Shown piece by piece: positions 26,228 through 41,450 of a stretch of DNA of 57,527 nucleotides. Location: positions 1 to 57,527 of the forward strand of contig JAJDJS010000015.1 in assembly GCA_030267325.1 (NCBI GenBank). Reading direction: 5' to 3'. Source of the DNA: Desulfosarcina sp. OttesenSCG-928-A07 (GTDB lineage Bacteria; Desulfobacterota; Desulfobacteria; Desulfobacterales; Desulfosarcinaceae). How positions within the stretch are numbered: position 1 is the stretch's first letter; each line of letters starts with the position of its first letter. The position numbers and the translations under genes were made by a program. The notes below the pieces were generated by a model. It saw only the letters and a list, made by a program, of their open reading frames with translations. It did not search any database and was not told where the DNA came from.

Positions 26228-27421
26228 ATGGCGAAGGAAAAATTTGCTAGGAACAAGCCGCACGTAAACGTGGGGACAATTGGGCATATCGACCATGGTA
26301 AGACAACGCTGACAGCGGCGCTGACCAAGCTGAGCGGCCTTCGAGGTCTGGGGGATTTTATACCGTTTGACCAGATTGACAAGGCTCCTGAGGAAAAAGA
26401 GCGAGGGATTACCATCGCCACCTCCCACGTGGAATATGAGACCACCACGCGCCACTATGCGCACGTGGATTGCCCGGGCCACGCGGACTACATCAAAAAC
26501 ATGATCACAGGTGCGGCCCAGATGGACGGCGCGATTCTGGTGGTGGCTGCCACTGACGGTCCCATGCCCCAGACCCGTGAGCACATTCTTCTGGCCCGCC
26601 AGGTGGGTGTTCCCCGGATTGTTGTATTTTTGAACAAATGCGACATGGTGGACGATGAAGAGCTCATCGAACTGGTGGAGCTGGAGCTTCGGGAGCTTTT
26701 GGACAAGTATGAGTTTCCCGGAGACGACACGCCCATCATTCGTGGCAGTGCCTTAAAGGCCCTGGAATGCGACAGTGCCGATGATCCCAATGCCAAGTGC
26801 GTGTATGATCTTCTGGACGTGATTGATTCTTATATTCCGGAACCCCAGCGGGATATTGACAAGCCGTTTTTGATGCCCATTGAAGACGTGTTCAGCATTT
26901 CCGGCCGGGGTACGGTAGTCACGGGCCGTGTTGAGCGCGGTATTGTTCATGTGAGCGACAATGTGGAGATTGTGGGTATCCGTCCGACCCTCAAGACCGT
27001 GTGTACGGGTGTTGAGATGTTCCGCAAGCTTCTGGATGAAGGGCGTGCCGGTGATAATATCGGCGTTCTGCTGCGGGGCACCAAACGGGATGAAGTGGAG
27101 CGGGGTCAGGTTGTGGCAGCGCCGGGTTCGATTACGCCCCACACCAAGTTCAAAGCCGAAGCGTATATTCTGAGCAAGGAAGAAGGCGGGCGTCACACCC
27201 CGTTTTTTGAAGGGTACCGTCCGCAGTTTTATTTCCGGACAACGGATGTGACGGGCGTTTTGCATCTTCCCGAAGGTGTTGAGATGGTGATGCCGGGAGA
27301 CAACATTCCCATTACCGTTGAGCTCATCACCCCGATTGCGATGGAAAAGGAACTTCGGTTTGCCATCCGTGAAGGCGGCAGAACCGTCGGCGCCGGCGTT
27401 GTCAGCGAGATTATCGAATAA
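26228..27421 (+). CDS. tuf: Elongation factor Tu (copy 1)
   Basis: 397 residues. EF-Tu carries aminoacyl-tRNA to the ribosome as a GTP complex. G1 GHIDHGKT is at 19-26, followed by the DCPGH and NKCD guanine-binding motifs; domains 2 and 3 are complete. A strong GGGGAGG ribosome site precedes the ATG. It follows four tRNA genes and precedes rpmG-secE-nusG. The protein is identical to copy 2 at 41451; by eye I found one silent base difference between the genes (C26428 against T41651). Sequence similarity starts at the ATG and ends at the stop. Confidence 0.99.
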   Translation: MAKEKFARNKPHVNVGTIGHIDHGKTTLTAALTKLSGLRGLGDFIPFDQIDKAPEEKERGITIATSHVEYETTTRHYAHVDCPGHADYIKNMITGAAQMDGAILVVAATDGPMPQTREHILLARQVGVPRIVVFLNKCDMVDDEELIELVELELRELLDKYEFPGDDTPIIRGSALKALECDSADDPNAKCVYDLLDVIDSYIPEPQRDIDKPFLMPIEDVFSISGRGTVVTGRVERGIVHVSDNVEIVGIRPTLKTVCTGVEMFRKLLDEGRAGDNIGVLLRGTKRDEVERGQVVAAPGSITPHTKFKAEAYILSKEEGGRHTPFFEGYRPQFYFRTTDVTGVLHLPEGVEMVMPGDNIPITVELITPIAMEKELRFAIREGGRTVGAGVVSEIIE

Positions 27422-27565
27422 TCCTGTTTTTTAAAAAACCGGCTATTTTCAAAATAAAGGGCCGCTGAAACACAAAGACAAAAAAATTGTCGGTGTTTTC
27501 GGCCCTGATGAAAACAGTCCTTCTTTCGAAACGATAGCCGGTTGCCTTTCAAGGAGTGTCTTCAC

Positions 27566-27715
27566 GTGAGAGTGATCATAACACTGGCCTGCCAGGAATG
27601 TAAGCAGCGAAACTACACCACCACCAAGAACAAGCGGACAACACCGGACAAACTGGAATTCAGCAAGTATTGCCGCTTTTGCAGAAAACATACGCCGCAC
27701 AAGGAAACCAAGTAA
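27566..27715 (+). CDS. rpmG: 50S ribosomal protein L33
   Basis: 49 residues from GTG 27566, with AAGGAG nine bases before it. Zinc-binding form: cysteine pairs at 9/12 (CQEC) and 36/39 (CRFC). Typical L33 blocks NYTTTKNKR and [14 protein letters not shown] are present. It sits between tuf and secE, a place common in many bacteria. Confidence 0.95.
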   Translation: MRVIITLACQECKQRNYTTTKNKRTTPDKLEFSKYCRFCRKHTPHKETK

Positions 27716-27885
27716 CACTGGAATATCCAAAATAATTGGACCGGGGCCGCCATCTTGAATGGGCCGCGCATCGGACGCCAATCCGGATGTTGAGTGGGGC
27801 GCGTTTTTTAAGCTGCCTTTTATTGCGATGACGATATGCTGGTGTGTACGTCAAAATGTTCGTATGGTTGGGATAACGGGGAAAA

Positions 27886-28275
27886 ATGGGACGGTTACTT
27901 CGAAAAAAAGATCCAACCCGAAAGATCAGAAAAACACAGTCCGCGGATGAAACCGATCAGGAAAGAAGTGTCCCCGCTATCCGGGGGGGCGCATCGCCGG
28001 TAGCACGGAAAAGTTATACGCCGGCGGCCAAATCGACGTCTTCCAGGGACAGCGCGGCCCCCAACAAGTTGATTCGATCGGTTCGGGAGACTTGGGAGAA
28101 ATCCATCCAGTTTCTCCGGGAAGTCAAAACAGAACTGAAAAAAGTCACTTGGCCGACACGAAAACAGACGGTCGGATCAACAGTGGTGGTTCTGGTGATT
28201 GTCGCCATTGTTTCACTGTTCCTCGGTGTTGTTGACGCAGGTCTTTCCGGTATCATCCGTGTTGTACTGCAATAA
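27886..28275 (+). CDS. secE: Preprotein translocase subunit SecE
   Basis: 129 residues. The core 60 residues are typical SecE: the amphipathic LREVKTELKKVTWPTRKQT helix followed by one transmembrane segment (VVVLVIVAIVSLFLGVVDAGLS). The first 65 residues are an extra hydrophilic, Ser/Arg/Lys-rich extension, longer than the minimal single-TM SecE. It stabilises SecY in the membrane. nusG follows 16 bases later. Confidence 0.93.
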   Translation: MGRLLRKKDPTRKIRKTQSADETDQERSVPAIRGGASPVARKSYTPAAKSTSSRDSAAPNKLIRSVRETWEKSIQFLREVKTELKKVTWPTRKQTVGSTVVVLVIVAIVSLFLGVVDAGLSGIIRVVLQ

Positions 28276-28291
28276 GGCAGGAGCGCTGAAA

Positions 28292-28822
28292 GTGGCTAAA
28301 AAATGGTATATCGTCCATGTTTATTCCGGATTTGAGAACAAAGTAAAACTTTCCCTGGACGAGAAAATTGCCACATCACCGAATCCGTCCAAGTTTGAAA
28401 CGGTGGTGGTTCCCACAGAAGAAGTGGTGGAGCTGGTCAAGGGAAAGCGGCGTACCTCGTCCAGAAAATTTTATCCGGGTTATCTTCTGGTCCGGATGGA
28501 ACTGGATGATGAAACCTGGCACATTGTGAACAACACACCCAAAGTGACTGGTTTTCTGGGCGGACGGGAAAAGCCGAGCCCCATATCCGACGAAGAGGCG
28601 GCAGTCATCTTAAATCGGATGGAGGCAGGAAAAAATCAGCCGCAGCCCAAATACTCATTTGAGACAGGCGATGAAATCCGTGTGGTTGACGGGCCTTTCA
28701 CCAACTTCAGCGGAACCGTTGAAGAGGTCAATCCCGAGAAAGGCAAAATAAAAGTCCTGGTGAGCATTTTTGGCCGGGCAACGCCCGTTGAACTTGATTT
28801 TGTTCAGGTGATGAAATTGTAA
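28292..28822 (+). CDS. nusG: Transcription termination/antitermination protein NusG
   Basis: 176 residues from GTG 28292 with AGGAG upstream. The longer open frame beginning inside secE is not needed. The NGN domain starts [16 protein letters not shown], and the C-terminal KOW domain has the [21 protein letters not shown] core. NusG binds the RNA polymerase clamp and links it to Rho or ribosomal S10. Next to rplK-rplA as in most bacteria. Confidence 0.97.
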   Translation: MAKKWYIVHVYSGFENKVKLSLDEKIATSPNPSKFETVVVPTEEVVELVKGKRRTSSRKFYPGYLLVRMELDDETWHIVNNTPKVTGFLGGREKPSPISDEEAAVILNRMEAGKNQPQPKYSFETGDEIRVVDGPFTNFSGTVEEVNPEKGKIKVLVSIFGRATPVELDFVQVMKL

Positions 28823-28944
28823 CGGGGTCTGTGAACTCGCTTTTTTCAAATGCCGAAGAACCTGTGGGCTCAACAGAATAAACTTTTTCAAATTATACTA
28901 AAAAATCGTATCTTCTAACCGAATTTCAAGGAATTGATCGAAAA

Positions 28945-29367
28945 ATGGCTAAAAAGGTAATGGCTCAAATCAAGCTTCAGGTTGAAGCGGGAAAAGCGAA
29001 TCCGTCGCCGCCGATTGGCCCGGCGCTTGGCCAGCATGGCGTCAACATCATGGATTTCTGTAAAACGTTCAACGCGCGCACTGCAAATGACGCAGGCATG
29101 ATCATTCCTGTTGTCATTACCGTTTATCAGGACCGTTCTTTTACTTTTATCACCAAAACCCCGCCTGCTGCCGTTCTGCTGAAAAAAGCCGCAAAAATTG
29201 CCAAGGGCGCCAGTGACCCCAAACGGGACAAGATCGGAAAGGTTTCAGCAGCGCAGATTGAAGAAATCGCAAAGTTGAAAATGGAAGATCTTAACGCCAA
29301 CGATCTGGACGCCGCCTGCAAGATTATCCGTGGAACCGCCAGAAGTATGGGAATTGAAGTGGCTTAG
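28945..29367 (+). CDS. rplK: 50S ribosomal protein L11
   Basis: 140 residues, standard length. The N-terminal [23 protein letters not shown] block, the thiostrepton/GTPase-centre proline-rich helix region, and the C-terminal 23S-binding [14 protein letters not shown] are intact. Part of the L7/L12 stalk base. It follows nusG by 122 bases. Confidence 0.98.
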   Translation: MAKKVMAQIKLQVEAGKANPSPPIGPALGQHGVNIMDFCKTFNARTANDAGMIIPVVITVYQDRSFTFITKTPPAAVLLKKAAKIAKGASDPKRDKIGKVSAAQIEEIAKLKMEDLNANDLDAACKIIRGTARSMGIEVA

Positions 29368-29502
29368 TAGCTATCTTTGGGCATGTGCCGGATATGCCGA
29401 TTGTACGCCACTTGTGTGCCAGCGGTCTTGTCCGGAGGGTACCGAAAAAACCGGATCAGGAATCACGCCGGGCAACAGACAGCTTAAGGAGTATAGGGAA
29501 CA

Positions 29503-30207
29503 ATGCCGAAGCATGGTAAAAAACATAAAGAGTCTGCCAGCAAAATCGACTCGCTCCAACGGTATGATTTTACCGAAGCGATTGACGCCGCCATTTCAGC
29601 GTCTTATGCCAAATTTGATGAAACAGTTGATGTTGCGGTTCGCCTGGGTGTGGACCCCCGCCATGCGGATCAGATGGTTCGAGGGACGGTTGTCCTTCCC
29701 AACGGCCTCGGAAAAGAGGTTCGGGTGCTGGTTTTTGCCAAAGGCGAAAAAGAAGCAGAAGCCCGGGACGCAGGCGCTGAATTTGTCGGCAATGACGATC
29801 TGGTGGAAAAAATCAAGGAAGGGTGGTTTGGATTTGACAAGGCCGTTGCCACACCCGACATGATGGGAACCGTCGGTAAAATCGGGCGTATTCTCGGCCC
29901 CCGGGGTTTGATGCCCAACGCGAAAACCGGAACCGTGACCTTTGACGTGGGAAAAACCGTTCAGGAGCTCAAAGCTGGAAAAATTGAATTCCGGGTCGAA
30001 AAAGCCGGAATTGTTCATGCCCCCATGGGAAAGGTTTCCTTCGGGACACCCAAGCTGCTCGAAAATATAAAGGCCTTTCTGGAAACCATCCTCAAATTAA
30101 AACCTTCCACCAGTAAAGGTACCTATCTCAAAGGGATTGCCATTTCCACCACCATGGGACCGGGAATCAAAATTGATACAGCCGGTGTGAAGGATCTGGT
30201 TAAATAG
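29503..30207 (+). CDS. rplA: 50S ribosomal protein L1
   Basis: 234 residues, normal for L1, which binds 23S rRNA at the L1 stalk and often represses its own operon. Recognised by [19 protein letters not shown] and the C-terminal TMGPGIKID. The gap of 135 bases to rplK is longer than usual. A strong terminator follows. Confidence 0.98.
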   Translation: MPKHGKKHKESASKIDSLQRYDFTEAIDAAISASYAKFDETVDVAVRLGVDPRHADQMVRGTVVLPNGLGKEVRVLVFAKGEKEAEARDAGAEFVGNDDLVEKIKEGWFGFDKAVATPDMMGTVGKIGRILGPRGLMPNAKTGTVTFDVGKTVQELKAGKIEFRVEKAGIVHAPMGKVSFGTPKLLENIKAFLETILKLKPSTSKGTYLKGIAISTTMGPGIKIDTAGVKDLVK

Positions 30208-30251
30208 CATCCCGCCTTTTTTACAAATCTGTATAGATGGCAGCAATCCAT

Positions 30252-30294
30252 GACGGCTTCAGAACGGAGAATTTTCCGGGGAGCCGTCTTTTTT
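30252..30294 (+). terminator. Rho-independent terminator after rplA
   Basis: Perfect 7-base stem GACGGCT (30252-30258) / AGCCGTC (30282-30288), followed at once by TTTTTT. It separates the rplK-rplA unit from rplJ-rplL-rpoB-rpoC and lies 44 bases after the rplA stop. Confidence 0.85.
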
Positions 30295-30304
30295 AAAAAT
30301 TGAC

Positions 30305-30349
30305 TTGACTTTTGGATTCTGTTCGGGCGATAAAGCTCTGTTCTATAAT
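30305..30349 (+). promoter_or_regulatory. Candidate promoter for rplJL-rpoBC
   Basis: Just after the terminator, TTGACT (30305-30310) could pair with GATAAA (30329-30334, spacer 18). A consensus TATAAT also stands at 30344-30349 without a good -35 at 17 bases. One of these is likely to start the leader transcript; sequence alone does not settle which. Confidence 0.5.
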
Positions 30350-30419
30350 TGAGATTGTAAAACACCATGTCAAAGACCGTAGGTTCACAGCTTTTGCATA
30401 AAGACCCAAAGCGCGTGTA

Positions 30420-30614
30420 TAATCGGCTCATGCCGGCCTGCCGAGACGAGTTTAATGGTTGACAAGCCCTTCCTGTGTTGTTCGTCGTCATTTCCGGTTC
30501 GGCTCCTGCTTGCGTTCCGGATGTCAGCAAGGACTTCACTCCATAAACCGGCCGAAGCCAGGCCGACAGCTCCTTACGGTTTTTGCAGATCAGGAAAGGA
30601 GGTGAATCCTTACA
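30420..30614 (+). ncRNA. L10-type leader of rplJ
   Basis: About 200 bases of GC-rich leader ending at the rplJ start. CTCCTT at 30570-30575 can pair with the ribosome site AAGGAG at 30596-30601, so a hairpin could hide the start. GGCCTG near 30435 can pair with CAGGCC near 30559-30564, closing a larger structure. In many bacteria the rplJ leader binds L10(L7/L12) for feedback control. The position and pairing fit, but I have not matched the known motif base by base. Confidence 0.5.
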
Positions 30615-31139
30615 GTGGACATTAACAAGAAAAAACAAATCGCCGAAGATCTTCGGACGCGCTTTGAAAAAGCCTCTATTGTAATCCTGACGGATTACAA
30701 GGGGCTCAACGTCGAATCCCTGAATGCCCTCCGGCGAAAGCTGCGGGCTGTGGGCGCGGAATACCAGGTGGTGAAAAACTCCCTTCTGGTCCGGGCCTCT
30801 GAAGGAAATGACGTTGCTCTCATCAAAGATCATTTCAAAGGCCCCAGCGCCATCACCCTAAGCGATGCGGATCCGGTTGCGCCGGCCAAAATTTTGGCGG
30901 ATTTCGTCAAAGAGAACAAAGACTTTGAAATCAAGGTGGGGGTCCTCGGCGGCAAAGCCATTGATGCCAGTGGTCTCAATGCCCTGTCCACACTTCCGTC
31001 TCGAGAGGTCATGCTGGCAAAAGTGCTCTCCGTCATGAATGCGGTTCCCACGTCACTGGTGACCGCCCTGAGCGATGTGCCGCGCCGCATGCTGAACGTC
31101 CTGCAGGCCATCAAGGATCAAAAGGCCGGATCGGCCTGA
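30615..31139 (+). CDS. rplJ: 50S ribosomal protein L10
   Basis: 174 residues from GTG 30615, with AGGAGG 12 bases before. L10 anchors L7/L12 dimers to the ribosome. Opening KKKQIAEDLRTRFEKA and YQVVKNSLLVRA blocks are typical, and the C-terminal helix that binds L7/L12 is present. First gene of rplJ-rplL-rpoB-rpoC. Confidence 0.97.
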   Translation: MDINKKKQIAEDLRTRFEKASIVILTDYKGLNVESLNALRRKLRAVGAEYQVVKNSLLVRASEGNDVALIKDHFKGPSAITLSDADPVAPAKILADFVKENKDFEIKVGVLGGKAIDASGLNALSTLPSREVMLAKVLSVMNAVPTSLVTALSDVPRRMLNVLQAIKDQKAGSA

Positions 31140-31216
31140 TATCCGGGGTGTCTGTCAAAACCTGCAACCTTAAACAAAACTTATCCCAAATGGTTATTCT
31201 GGAGGAATAAAAGTCC

Positions 31217-31606
31217 ATGGCTGATATCACCAAAGCAGATGTAATTGAGTTTATCGCGAATATGAGCGTCCTTGAGCTTTCCGAGATGGTCAAGGAAATG
31301 GAAGAAAAATTCGGCGTATCCGCTGCGGCGCCAGTTGCCATGATGGCTGCCGGTCCTGTGGGGGATGGCGGCGGCGCTGCTGCTGAAGAAGAAAAAACGG
31401 AATTTGACGTGATCCTTATGACTGCCGGCGACAAGAAGATCGGCGTCATCAAGGAAGTCCGCGCCATTACCGGTCTTGGCCTCAAGGAAGCCAAAGCCCT
31501 GGTGGATGAAGCACCCAAACCCGTAAAAGAAGGCATTCCCAAGGAAGAAGCGGAAAAGATCAAGGCTCAACTGGAAGAGGCGGGTGCACAGGTCGAAATC
31601 AAATAA
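31217..31606 (+). CDS. rplL: 50S ribosomal protein L7/L12
   Basis: 129 residues. The N-terminal dimerisation helix region ([15 protein letters not shown]) is followed by an Ala/Gly-rich hinge and the C-terminal factor-binding domain with [21 protein letters not shown]. Ribosome site GGAGGAA. Stalk protein that recruits translation factors. Confidence 0.98.
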   Translation: MADITKADVIEFIANMSVLELSEMVKEMEEKFGVSAAAPVAMMAAGPVGDGGGAAAEEEKTEFDVILMTAGDKKIGVIKEVRAITGLGLKEAKALVDEAPKPVKEGIPKEEAEKIKAQLEEAGAQVEIK

Positions 31607-31676
31607 TGTGGAGCGCGTGGCGAAACAACGCGTGTTTATCATATAACAGCCGGTTTTTATGGCGAAAGCACTGAAC

Positions 31677-31723
31677 GCGAAAATGGGGTGCATGGGATAC
31701 TGATCCTGTGATCCCATTTTCGC
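31677..31723 (+). promoter_or_regulatory. Hairpin between rplL and rpoB
   Basis: A perfect 11-base stem GCGAAAATGGG (31677-31687) / CCCATTTTCGC (31713-31723), with a small GGAT-ACTG-ATCC hairpin inside. There is no T tract, so it is not a simple terminator. In E. coli an attenuator and an RNase III processing hairpin lie at this same place, and a similar role here is inferred. Confidence 0.65.
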
Positions 31724-31754
31724 ATTCCTATAATACCTAGTTATCGGAGTGGCT

Positions 31755-34700
31755 ATGTCGAAAAGACCCGCGACGAATCAGAGAATCCGGAAAAACTTTG
31801 GCAAAATCAAAAAAATTGTGGAGATTCCTGACCTGATCGGAATGCAGCGCGATTCCTACCAACGGTTTCTTCAAATGGATGTTCCCCCTGAAAAGCGGGA
31901 GGATATCGGTTTGCAGGAGGTTTTTAAGTCCGTGTTTCCCATCAAGGATTTTACGGGAAGCGCTTCTCTCGAGTTCGTGTCTTATCGATTTGCAGAAGTC
32001 AAACACAGTGAGGAAGAGTGTATCCACCGGGGCATGACCTATGAACTGCCGGTTCGGATCACTGTCCGGCTGGTGGTGTACGATACCGACAAGAATACCG
32101 GCGGAACCAATATCCGCGACATTAAGGAACAGGAAATTTATTTCGGCACCATTCCCCTGATGACCGACAAGGGGACCTTTATAATAAATGGTACGGAACG
32201 CGTGGTGGTCAGTCAGCTGCACCGTTCTTCGGGTGTGTTTTTTGACCACGACAAGGGAAAAACCCACTCCAGCGGAAAAATCATTTACAGCTCCCGGATC
32301 ATTCCGGTTCGCGGGTCCTGGATTGACCTTGAAGTGGATCCCAAGGATATTGTGTATATCCGCATTGACCGGCGCCGGAAATTTCCCGTTACCGTTCTTT
32401 TTAAAGCATTCGGCTACTCCACGGAAGACCTGCTGAGTTATTTTTACAAAACCGAGAAGGTCATTGTTGAAGACGGTACCTTTTACCGGGAGTTCAAACC
32501 TGATCTGTTGAAAGGGGCCCGGGTGACCCGAGATGTGACCGATCCGACCACCGGTGAGGTGATTCTCAAAAAAGGCCGCATATTTACCCAGCGGGCCATC
32601 AAACAGATGGTGGCCGAAAATTTTACGCGGGTGCCTATCGAACGAGAGGATGTTCTTGACAAGGCCCTTGCCTTTACGTTGATCGACAGCAAATCCGGCG
32701 GCGAAGTCATTGCCCATGCCAATGACGTGATTGATGAAGATCTGCTGGCCCGGCTGGAGATGTTTGACATCCGGGAGTTTGAATTACTCTTCATTGACGA
32801 TGCCTCCAGCAGCGATTCCATCCGCAAGACACTTTTGCTGGACAAGGTTTCCAGCAAGGAAGAGGCTCTGATCGAAATTTACCGGCTGATGCGGCCGGGC
32901 AATCCGGCCACGCCCGAGGTATCCCAGGAGTTTGTGGATCATCTGTTTTTCAAATCCGCATATTACGATCTGTCCGGCGTGGGGCGCCTTAAAATCAATC
33001 TGCGATTGGGGATCAACACCCCGGTCACCGTCAGAACCCTGCGCAAAGAAGATATTCTGCTCACCACTAAAACCCTTATTGACCTTCGGGATACACAGGG
33101 TGTGGTGGATGATATTGACCATCTGGGCAACCGGCGGGTTCGGGCGGTCGGCGAACTCCTTGAAAATCAGTACCGCATCGGCCTGGTTCGAATGGAGCGG
33201 GCCATCAAGGAACGGATGAGCCTTCAGGAAATGGATGCCCTCATGCCCCATGATCTGGTCAACCCCAAACCGGTTTCCGCTGTGGTCAAGGAATTTTTCG
33301 GCACCAGCCAGCTCAGCCAGTTTATGGACAAGACCAATCCGCTTTCCGAAACCACCCATAAACGGCGGCTCAGCGCCTTGGGTCCGGGCGGACTGACCCG
33401 TGAACGGGCCGGATTTGAGGTGCGCGATGTGCACCCGTCCCACTACGGCCGGATCTGTCCCATTGAAACCCCTGAAGGCCCCAACATTGGTCTGATTGTT
33501 TCCCTCAGCACCTATGCCAGGGTCAATGATTTTGGATTTATTGAAACGCCCTACCGGACGGTCAAGGATTCCAAGGTCTCCAAAAACGTCCGGTTTCTCA
33601 GTGCATTTGAAGAAAAAGACCATCCCATTGCCCAGGCCAATGCGCCCCTTGACAAACATTCCGTCTACATCAACCCCATGGTCACCTCCCGGGTGGCGGG
33701 CGAATTCATGATGGTGGAGCGGGAGCACATTGAGCTGATGGATATTTCGCCCAATCAGCTGGTCAGCGTGTCGGCGTCCCTGATTCCGTTTCTTGAAAAC
33801 GACGACGCCAACCGTGCCCTCATGGGATCCAACATGCAGCGTCAGGCTGTTCCCCTCATCAAGGCGGAAGCGCCACTGGTGGGAACCGGCATTGAAGGGG
33901 TGGTGGCCAAGGATTCGGGTGTTTCCATTGTGGCCGAGCAGGATGGCGAAGTGGTGGATGTCGATGCCGCGCGCATTATCCTCAAATACGATACGCCCCA
34001 CAGCCGGACTGGCGCCCGGGTGAAAATTCACAACCTGCTCAAATTTGTCCGTTCCAACCAGAGCACCTGTTTCAATCAGCGGCCCATTGTCAAAAAAGGG
34101 CAGCATGTGAGAGCCGGCGATATCATTGCCGACGGGCCTGCCACGGAGCAGGGGGAGCTTGCCCTTGGGAAAAATGTCACCGTTGCCTTCATGCCCTGGG
34201 GCGGATACAATTTTGAGGATTCTATTCTGGTCAGCGAGCGGCTGGTACGGGATGGTGTCTATACATCGGTTCATATTGAAGAGTTTGAACTGGTGGCCCG
34301 GGATACCAAGCTGGGAAAGGAAGAAGTGACCCGGGATATTCCCAATGTGGGCGAAGAAGCCCTCAAAAACCTAGATGAAAGCGGTATTATCCGACTGGGC
34401 GCCGATGTGAAACCCGGCGACATCCTGGTGGGCAAGATCACGCCCAAAGGTGAAACCCAGCTTTCTCCCGAGGAAAAACTGCTTCGCGCCATTTTCGGTG
34501 AAAAGGCCGGGGATGTAAAAGATACCTCCCTGCGTGTACCACCGGGTGTGGAGGGCATTGTCATTGACGCCAAGGTTTTTTCCCGGCGCGGGGTCGAAAA
34601 GGACATGCGGACCCAGGCCATTGAAAACGCCGACATCGCGGTTCTGGAAAAGAACAAGGCCGATGAAATCAAAATTATCGGTCAGGTGGTGCGGGAACAA

Positions 34701-35843
34701 CTGGAAACATTGCTTGCTGGCCGCAAGTGTGCAGCGCCCCTCAAAAAAGGAAAAAAGATCTATCTGCCCAAGGATACCTTGATCGAACCGGGAATTTTTT
34801 CCGATATTCCTGTTGCAGATCTGGAGGGGCTTGTGTTTGAAGAATCGGCGGTAACCGAAGAGGTTCACCAGATGCTGGACATCTACCGGGAACAGGTCGC
34901 CCGGTGCGAAACCCAATTTGAAAATCGGCTGGAAGGATTTGAGCGGGGAGATGAACTTCCGCCCGGCGTGATCAAGATGGTCAAGGTGTATGTGGCCATG
35001 AAACGCAAACTGTCCGTGGGTGATAAAATGGCGGGCCGTCACGGCAATAAGGGGGTTGTGTCCCGAATTCTGCCGGTGGAGGACATGCCCTATTTCTCAG
35101 ACGGCCGACCGGTGGATATGGTGCTCAACCCCCTTGGGGTGCCGTCCCGAATGAATGTAGGCCAGATCCTTGAAATTCACCTGGGCCTTGCAGCTAAGGG
35201 GCTGGGCGATCAGCTTGAGGCGCTTTTGGCAAACAAGGCTGCGGCAGATATCCGCGAAAAACTGGAGCGGATTTTTGGAGATGCCATTGGCGATACCCGG
35301 ACCATGGATGATGACACCGTCATGTCCATTGCAGAGGACTATCGAAGCGGCGTTCATATGGCTACGCCGGTGTTTGACGGGGCAAAGGAGGATGAAATCA
35401 AAAACCTGCTGGCGGAGGCAGACTTTGATCCTTCCGGACAGATGGTCCTTTACGATGGTCATACCGGTGAGCCGTTTGAAGAAAAAATCACGGTGGGAAC
35501 CATGTACATGCTCAAGCTCCACCACTTGGTGGACGATAAGATCCATGCCCGGTCCATCGGACCGTATTCCCTTGTCACTCAGCAGCCCCTGGGCGGAAAA
35601 GCCCAATTTGGCGGCCAGCGGCTGGGCGAGATGGAGGTCTGGGCCATGGAGGCCTATGGTGCCGCCCATGCGCTTCAGGAATTTCTTACTGTAAAATCCG
35701 ATGACATGGCTGGCCGGACTCGTATGTATGAAAAAATTGTCAAGGGACAAAACGTCCTGGAGCCGGGGATCCCCGAGTCCTTCAAGGTGTTGACCAAAGA
35801 GCTTCAGAGTCTGGGGCTGGATATTTCTCTGCTTGAGGAATAA
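31755..35843 (+). CDS. rpoB: RNA polymerase subunit beta
   Basis: 1,362 residues from ATG 31755, with GGAG five bases before; the in-frame GTG 31749 is less likely. The rifampicin region reads [17 protein letters not shown]...[13 protein letters not shown], the sensitive-type sequence. Other anchors are [15 protein letters not shown] [17 protein letters not shown], the [13 protein letters not shown] active-site lysine block, and [18 protein letters not shown] near the C-terminus. The frame is unbroken. Co-transcribed with rpoC, 49 bases downstream. Confidence 0.99.
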   Translation: MSKRPATNQRIRKNFGKIKKIVEIPDLIGMQRDSYQRFLQMDVPPEKREDIGLQEVFKSVFPIKDFTGSASLEFVSYRFAEVKHSEEECIHRGMTYELPVRITVRLVVYDTDKNTGGTNIRDIKEQEIYFGTIPLMTDKGTFIINGTERVVVSQLHRSSGVFFDHDKGKTHSSGKIIYSSRIIPVRGSWIDLEVDPKDIVYIRIDRRRKFPVTVLFKAFGYSTEDLLSYFYKTEKVIVEDGTFYREFKPDLLKGARVTRDVTDPTTGEVILKKGRIFTQRAIKQMVAENFTRVPIEREDVLDKALAFTLIDSKSGGEVIAHANDVIDEDLLARLEMFDIREFELLFIDDASSSDSIRKTLLLDKVSSKEEALIEIYRLMRPGNPATPEVSQEFVDHLFFKSAYYDLSGVGRLKINLRLGINTPVTVRTLRKEDILLTTKTLIDLRDTQGVVDDIDHLGNRRVRAVGELLENQYRIGLVRMERAIKERMSLQEMDALMPHDLVNPKPVSAVVKEFFGTSQLSQFMDKTNPLSETTHKRRLSALGPGGLTRERAGFEVRDVHPSHYGRICPIETPEGPNIGLIVSLSTYARVNDFGFIETPYRTVKDSKVSKNVRFLSAFEEKDHPIAQANAPLDKHSVYINPMVTSRVAGEFMMVEREHIELMDISPNQLVSVSASLIPFLENDDANRALMGSNMQRQAVPLIKAEAPLVGTGIEGVVAKDSGVSIVAEQDGEVVDVDAARIILKYDTPHSRTGARVKIHNLLKFVRSNQSTCFNQRPIVKKGQHVRAGDIIADGPATEQGELALGKNVTVAFMPWGGYNFEDSILVSERLVRDGVYTSVHIEEFELVARDTKLGKEEVTRDIPNVGEEALKNLDESGIIRLGADVKPGDILVGKITPKGETQLSPEEKLLRAIFGEKAGDVKDTSLRVPPGVEGIVIDAKVFSRRGVEKDMRTQAIENADIAVLEKNKADEIKIIGQVVREQLETLLAGRKCAAPLKKGKKIYLPKDTLIEPGIFSDIPVADLEGLVFEESAVTEEVHQMLDIYREQVARCETQFENRLEGFERGDELPPGVIKMVKVYVAMKRKLSVGDKMAGRHGNKGVVSRILPVEDMPYFSDGRPVDMVLNPLGVPSRMNVGQILEIHLGLAAKGLGDQLEALLANKAAADIREKLERIFGDAIGDTRTMDDDTVMSIAEDYRSGVHMATPVFDGAKEDEIKNLLAEADFDPSGQMVLYDGHTGEPFEEKITVGTMYMLKLHHLVDDKIHARSIGPYSLVTQQPLGGKAQFGGQRLGEMEVWAMEAYGAAHALQEFLTVKSDDMAGRTRMYEKIVKGQNVLEPGIPESFKVLTKELQSLGLDISLLEE

Positions 35844-35853
35844 CGCCGTCTGA

Positions 35854-40312
<4,459 letters not shown>

Positions 40313-40350
40313 CGGAAGCATTTTTTTGGAAAGCCATCCGCACAATTGTA

Positions 40351-40377
40351 TTGACAAAAGATAGTTTAATCTATACT
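40351..40377 (+). promoter_or_regulatory. Candidate promoter of the str-S10-spc-alpha gene array
   Basis: Consensus TTGACA at 40351-40356 and TATACT at 40372-40377, spacer 15 bases, 65 bases before rpsL and just after rpoC. Good hexamers with a slightly short spacer. Confidence 0.55.
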
Positions 40378-40441
40378 AAGCCAGTTTCCGTGTAGAATGA
40401 GAATCTAAAAGCGAATACAAGACCAGGTGCAAGGAATCATT

Positions 40442-40813
40442 ATGCCGACGATCAATCAACTCGTCCGAAAAGGGCGAAAGCGTATTCAGAAGACAACCAA
40501 TACACCCGCCCTCAGGGGTGCTCCCCAGAAGCGGGGTGTTTGTACCCGCGTTTATACGGCAAGCCCCAAAAAGCCGAACTCTGCCCTCAGAAAAGTGGCC
40601 AGGGTCCGCCTTACCACTGGTCTGGAAGTCAGTGCCTATATTCCGGGGATCGGTCACAACCTGCAGGAACACTCGGTGGTCCTGGTTCGCGGCGGACGTG
40701 TGAAGGACCTTCCGGGTGTCCGGTACCATATTGTTCGCGGAACTCTGGATACCCTGGGTGTGGACGGCCGGCGGCAGGGACGTTCCAAATATGGCGCCAA
40801 GCGGCCCAAGTAG
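40442..40813 (+). CDS. rpsL: 30S ribosomal protein S12
   Basis: 123 residues from ATG 40442 ([11 protein letters not shown]) with AAGGAA before it. S12 guards decoding accuracy. The [13 protein letters not shown] loop carries the lysine found in streptomycin-sensitive strains (K43 counting Met). First gene of the str operon. Confidence 0.98.
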   Translation: MPTINQLVRKGRKRIQKTTNTPALRGAPQKRGVCTRVYTASPKKPNSALRKVARVRLTTGLEVSAYIPGIGHNLQEHSVVLVRGGRVKDLPGVRYHIVRGTLDTLGVDGRRQGRSKYGAKRPK

Positions 40814-40856
40814 TCGGGATCATTTTTTATCCAACTTGAAAAGCGGTGTGTGAGCT

Positions 40857-41327
40857 ATGTCCAGAAGAAGAGAAGTCCCCGAACGGGTCATTATCCCGGA
40901 TGTCAAATACAACAGCAAGCTGGTTTCCAAGTTTATCGCATCCATCATGCGGGATGGGAAAAAGAGCACGGCTGAATCGCTTCTCTACGGAGCCTTTGAC
41001 ATCATCAGTGAAAAAACGAAGGAAGATCCGCTGAAGCTGTTTGAAAAAGCACTGGAAAACGTGAAGCCTATGGTTGAGGTGAAGTCCAGGCGCGTTGGCG
41101 GCTCCACCTATCAGGTGCCGACGGAGATTCGTCCCTCCCGCCGAACCGCTCTGGGGATCCGATGGATGATCAACTATGCGCGGGGCCGCGGAGAAAAAGG
41201 GTTTGACGCCAAACTGGCCGGAGAGCTCATGGATGCGGCCAGTGGGCGCGGGGCATCTGTTAAAAAACGGGAAGATACGCATAAGATGGCGGATGCCAAC
41301 AAGGCTTTTGCCCATTATCGCTGGTAA
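40857..41327 (+). CDS. rpsG: 30S ribosomal protein S7
   Basis: 156 residues, standard. S7 starts assembly of the 30S head. Blocks: [44 protein letters not shown] and the C-terminal [21 protein letters not shown]. In most bacteria fusA follows; here the next gene is tuf. Confidence 0.98.
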   Translation: MSRRREVPERVIIPDVKYNSKLVSKFIASIMRDGKKSTAESLLYGAFDIISEKTKEDPLKLFEKALENVKPMVEVKSRRVGGSTYQVPTEIRPSRRTALGIRWMINYARGRGEKGFDAKLAGELMDAASGRGASVKKREDTHKMADANKAFAHYRW

Positions 41328-41450
41328 TCTTTATAATCATATTTTATTTGCACCAGGTTTTGAGCGGCGAACAGGCCAGCCCGATTCCCCGTCGATCAAA
41401 ACCTGTTGCCTTGTTGGGGTGGTACTCCCCGTTAACAGGAGGGCCGGAAG

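Noticed and set aside
27716..27885. tRNA-Trp gene expected between rpmG and secE
   Set aside because: No acceptor stem, anticodon arm or T-loop could be found in this spacer.
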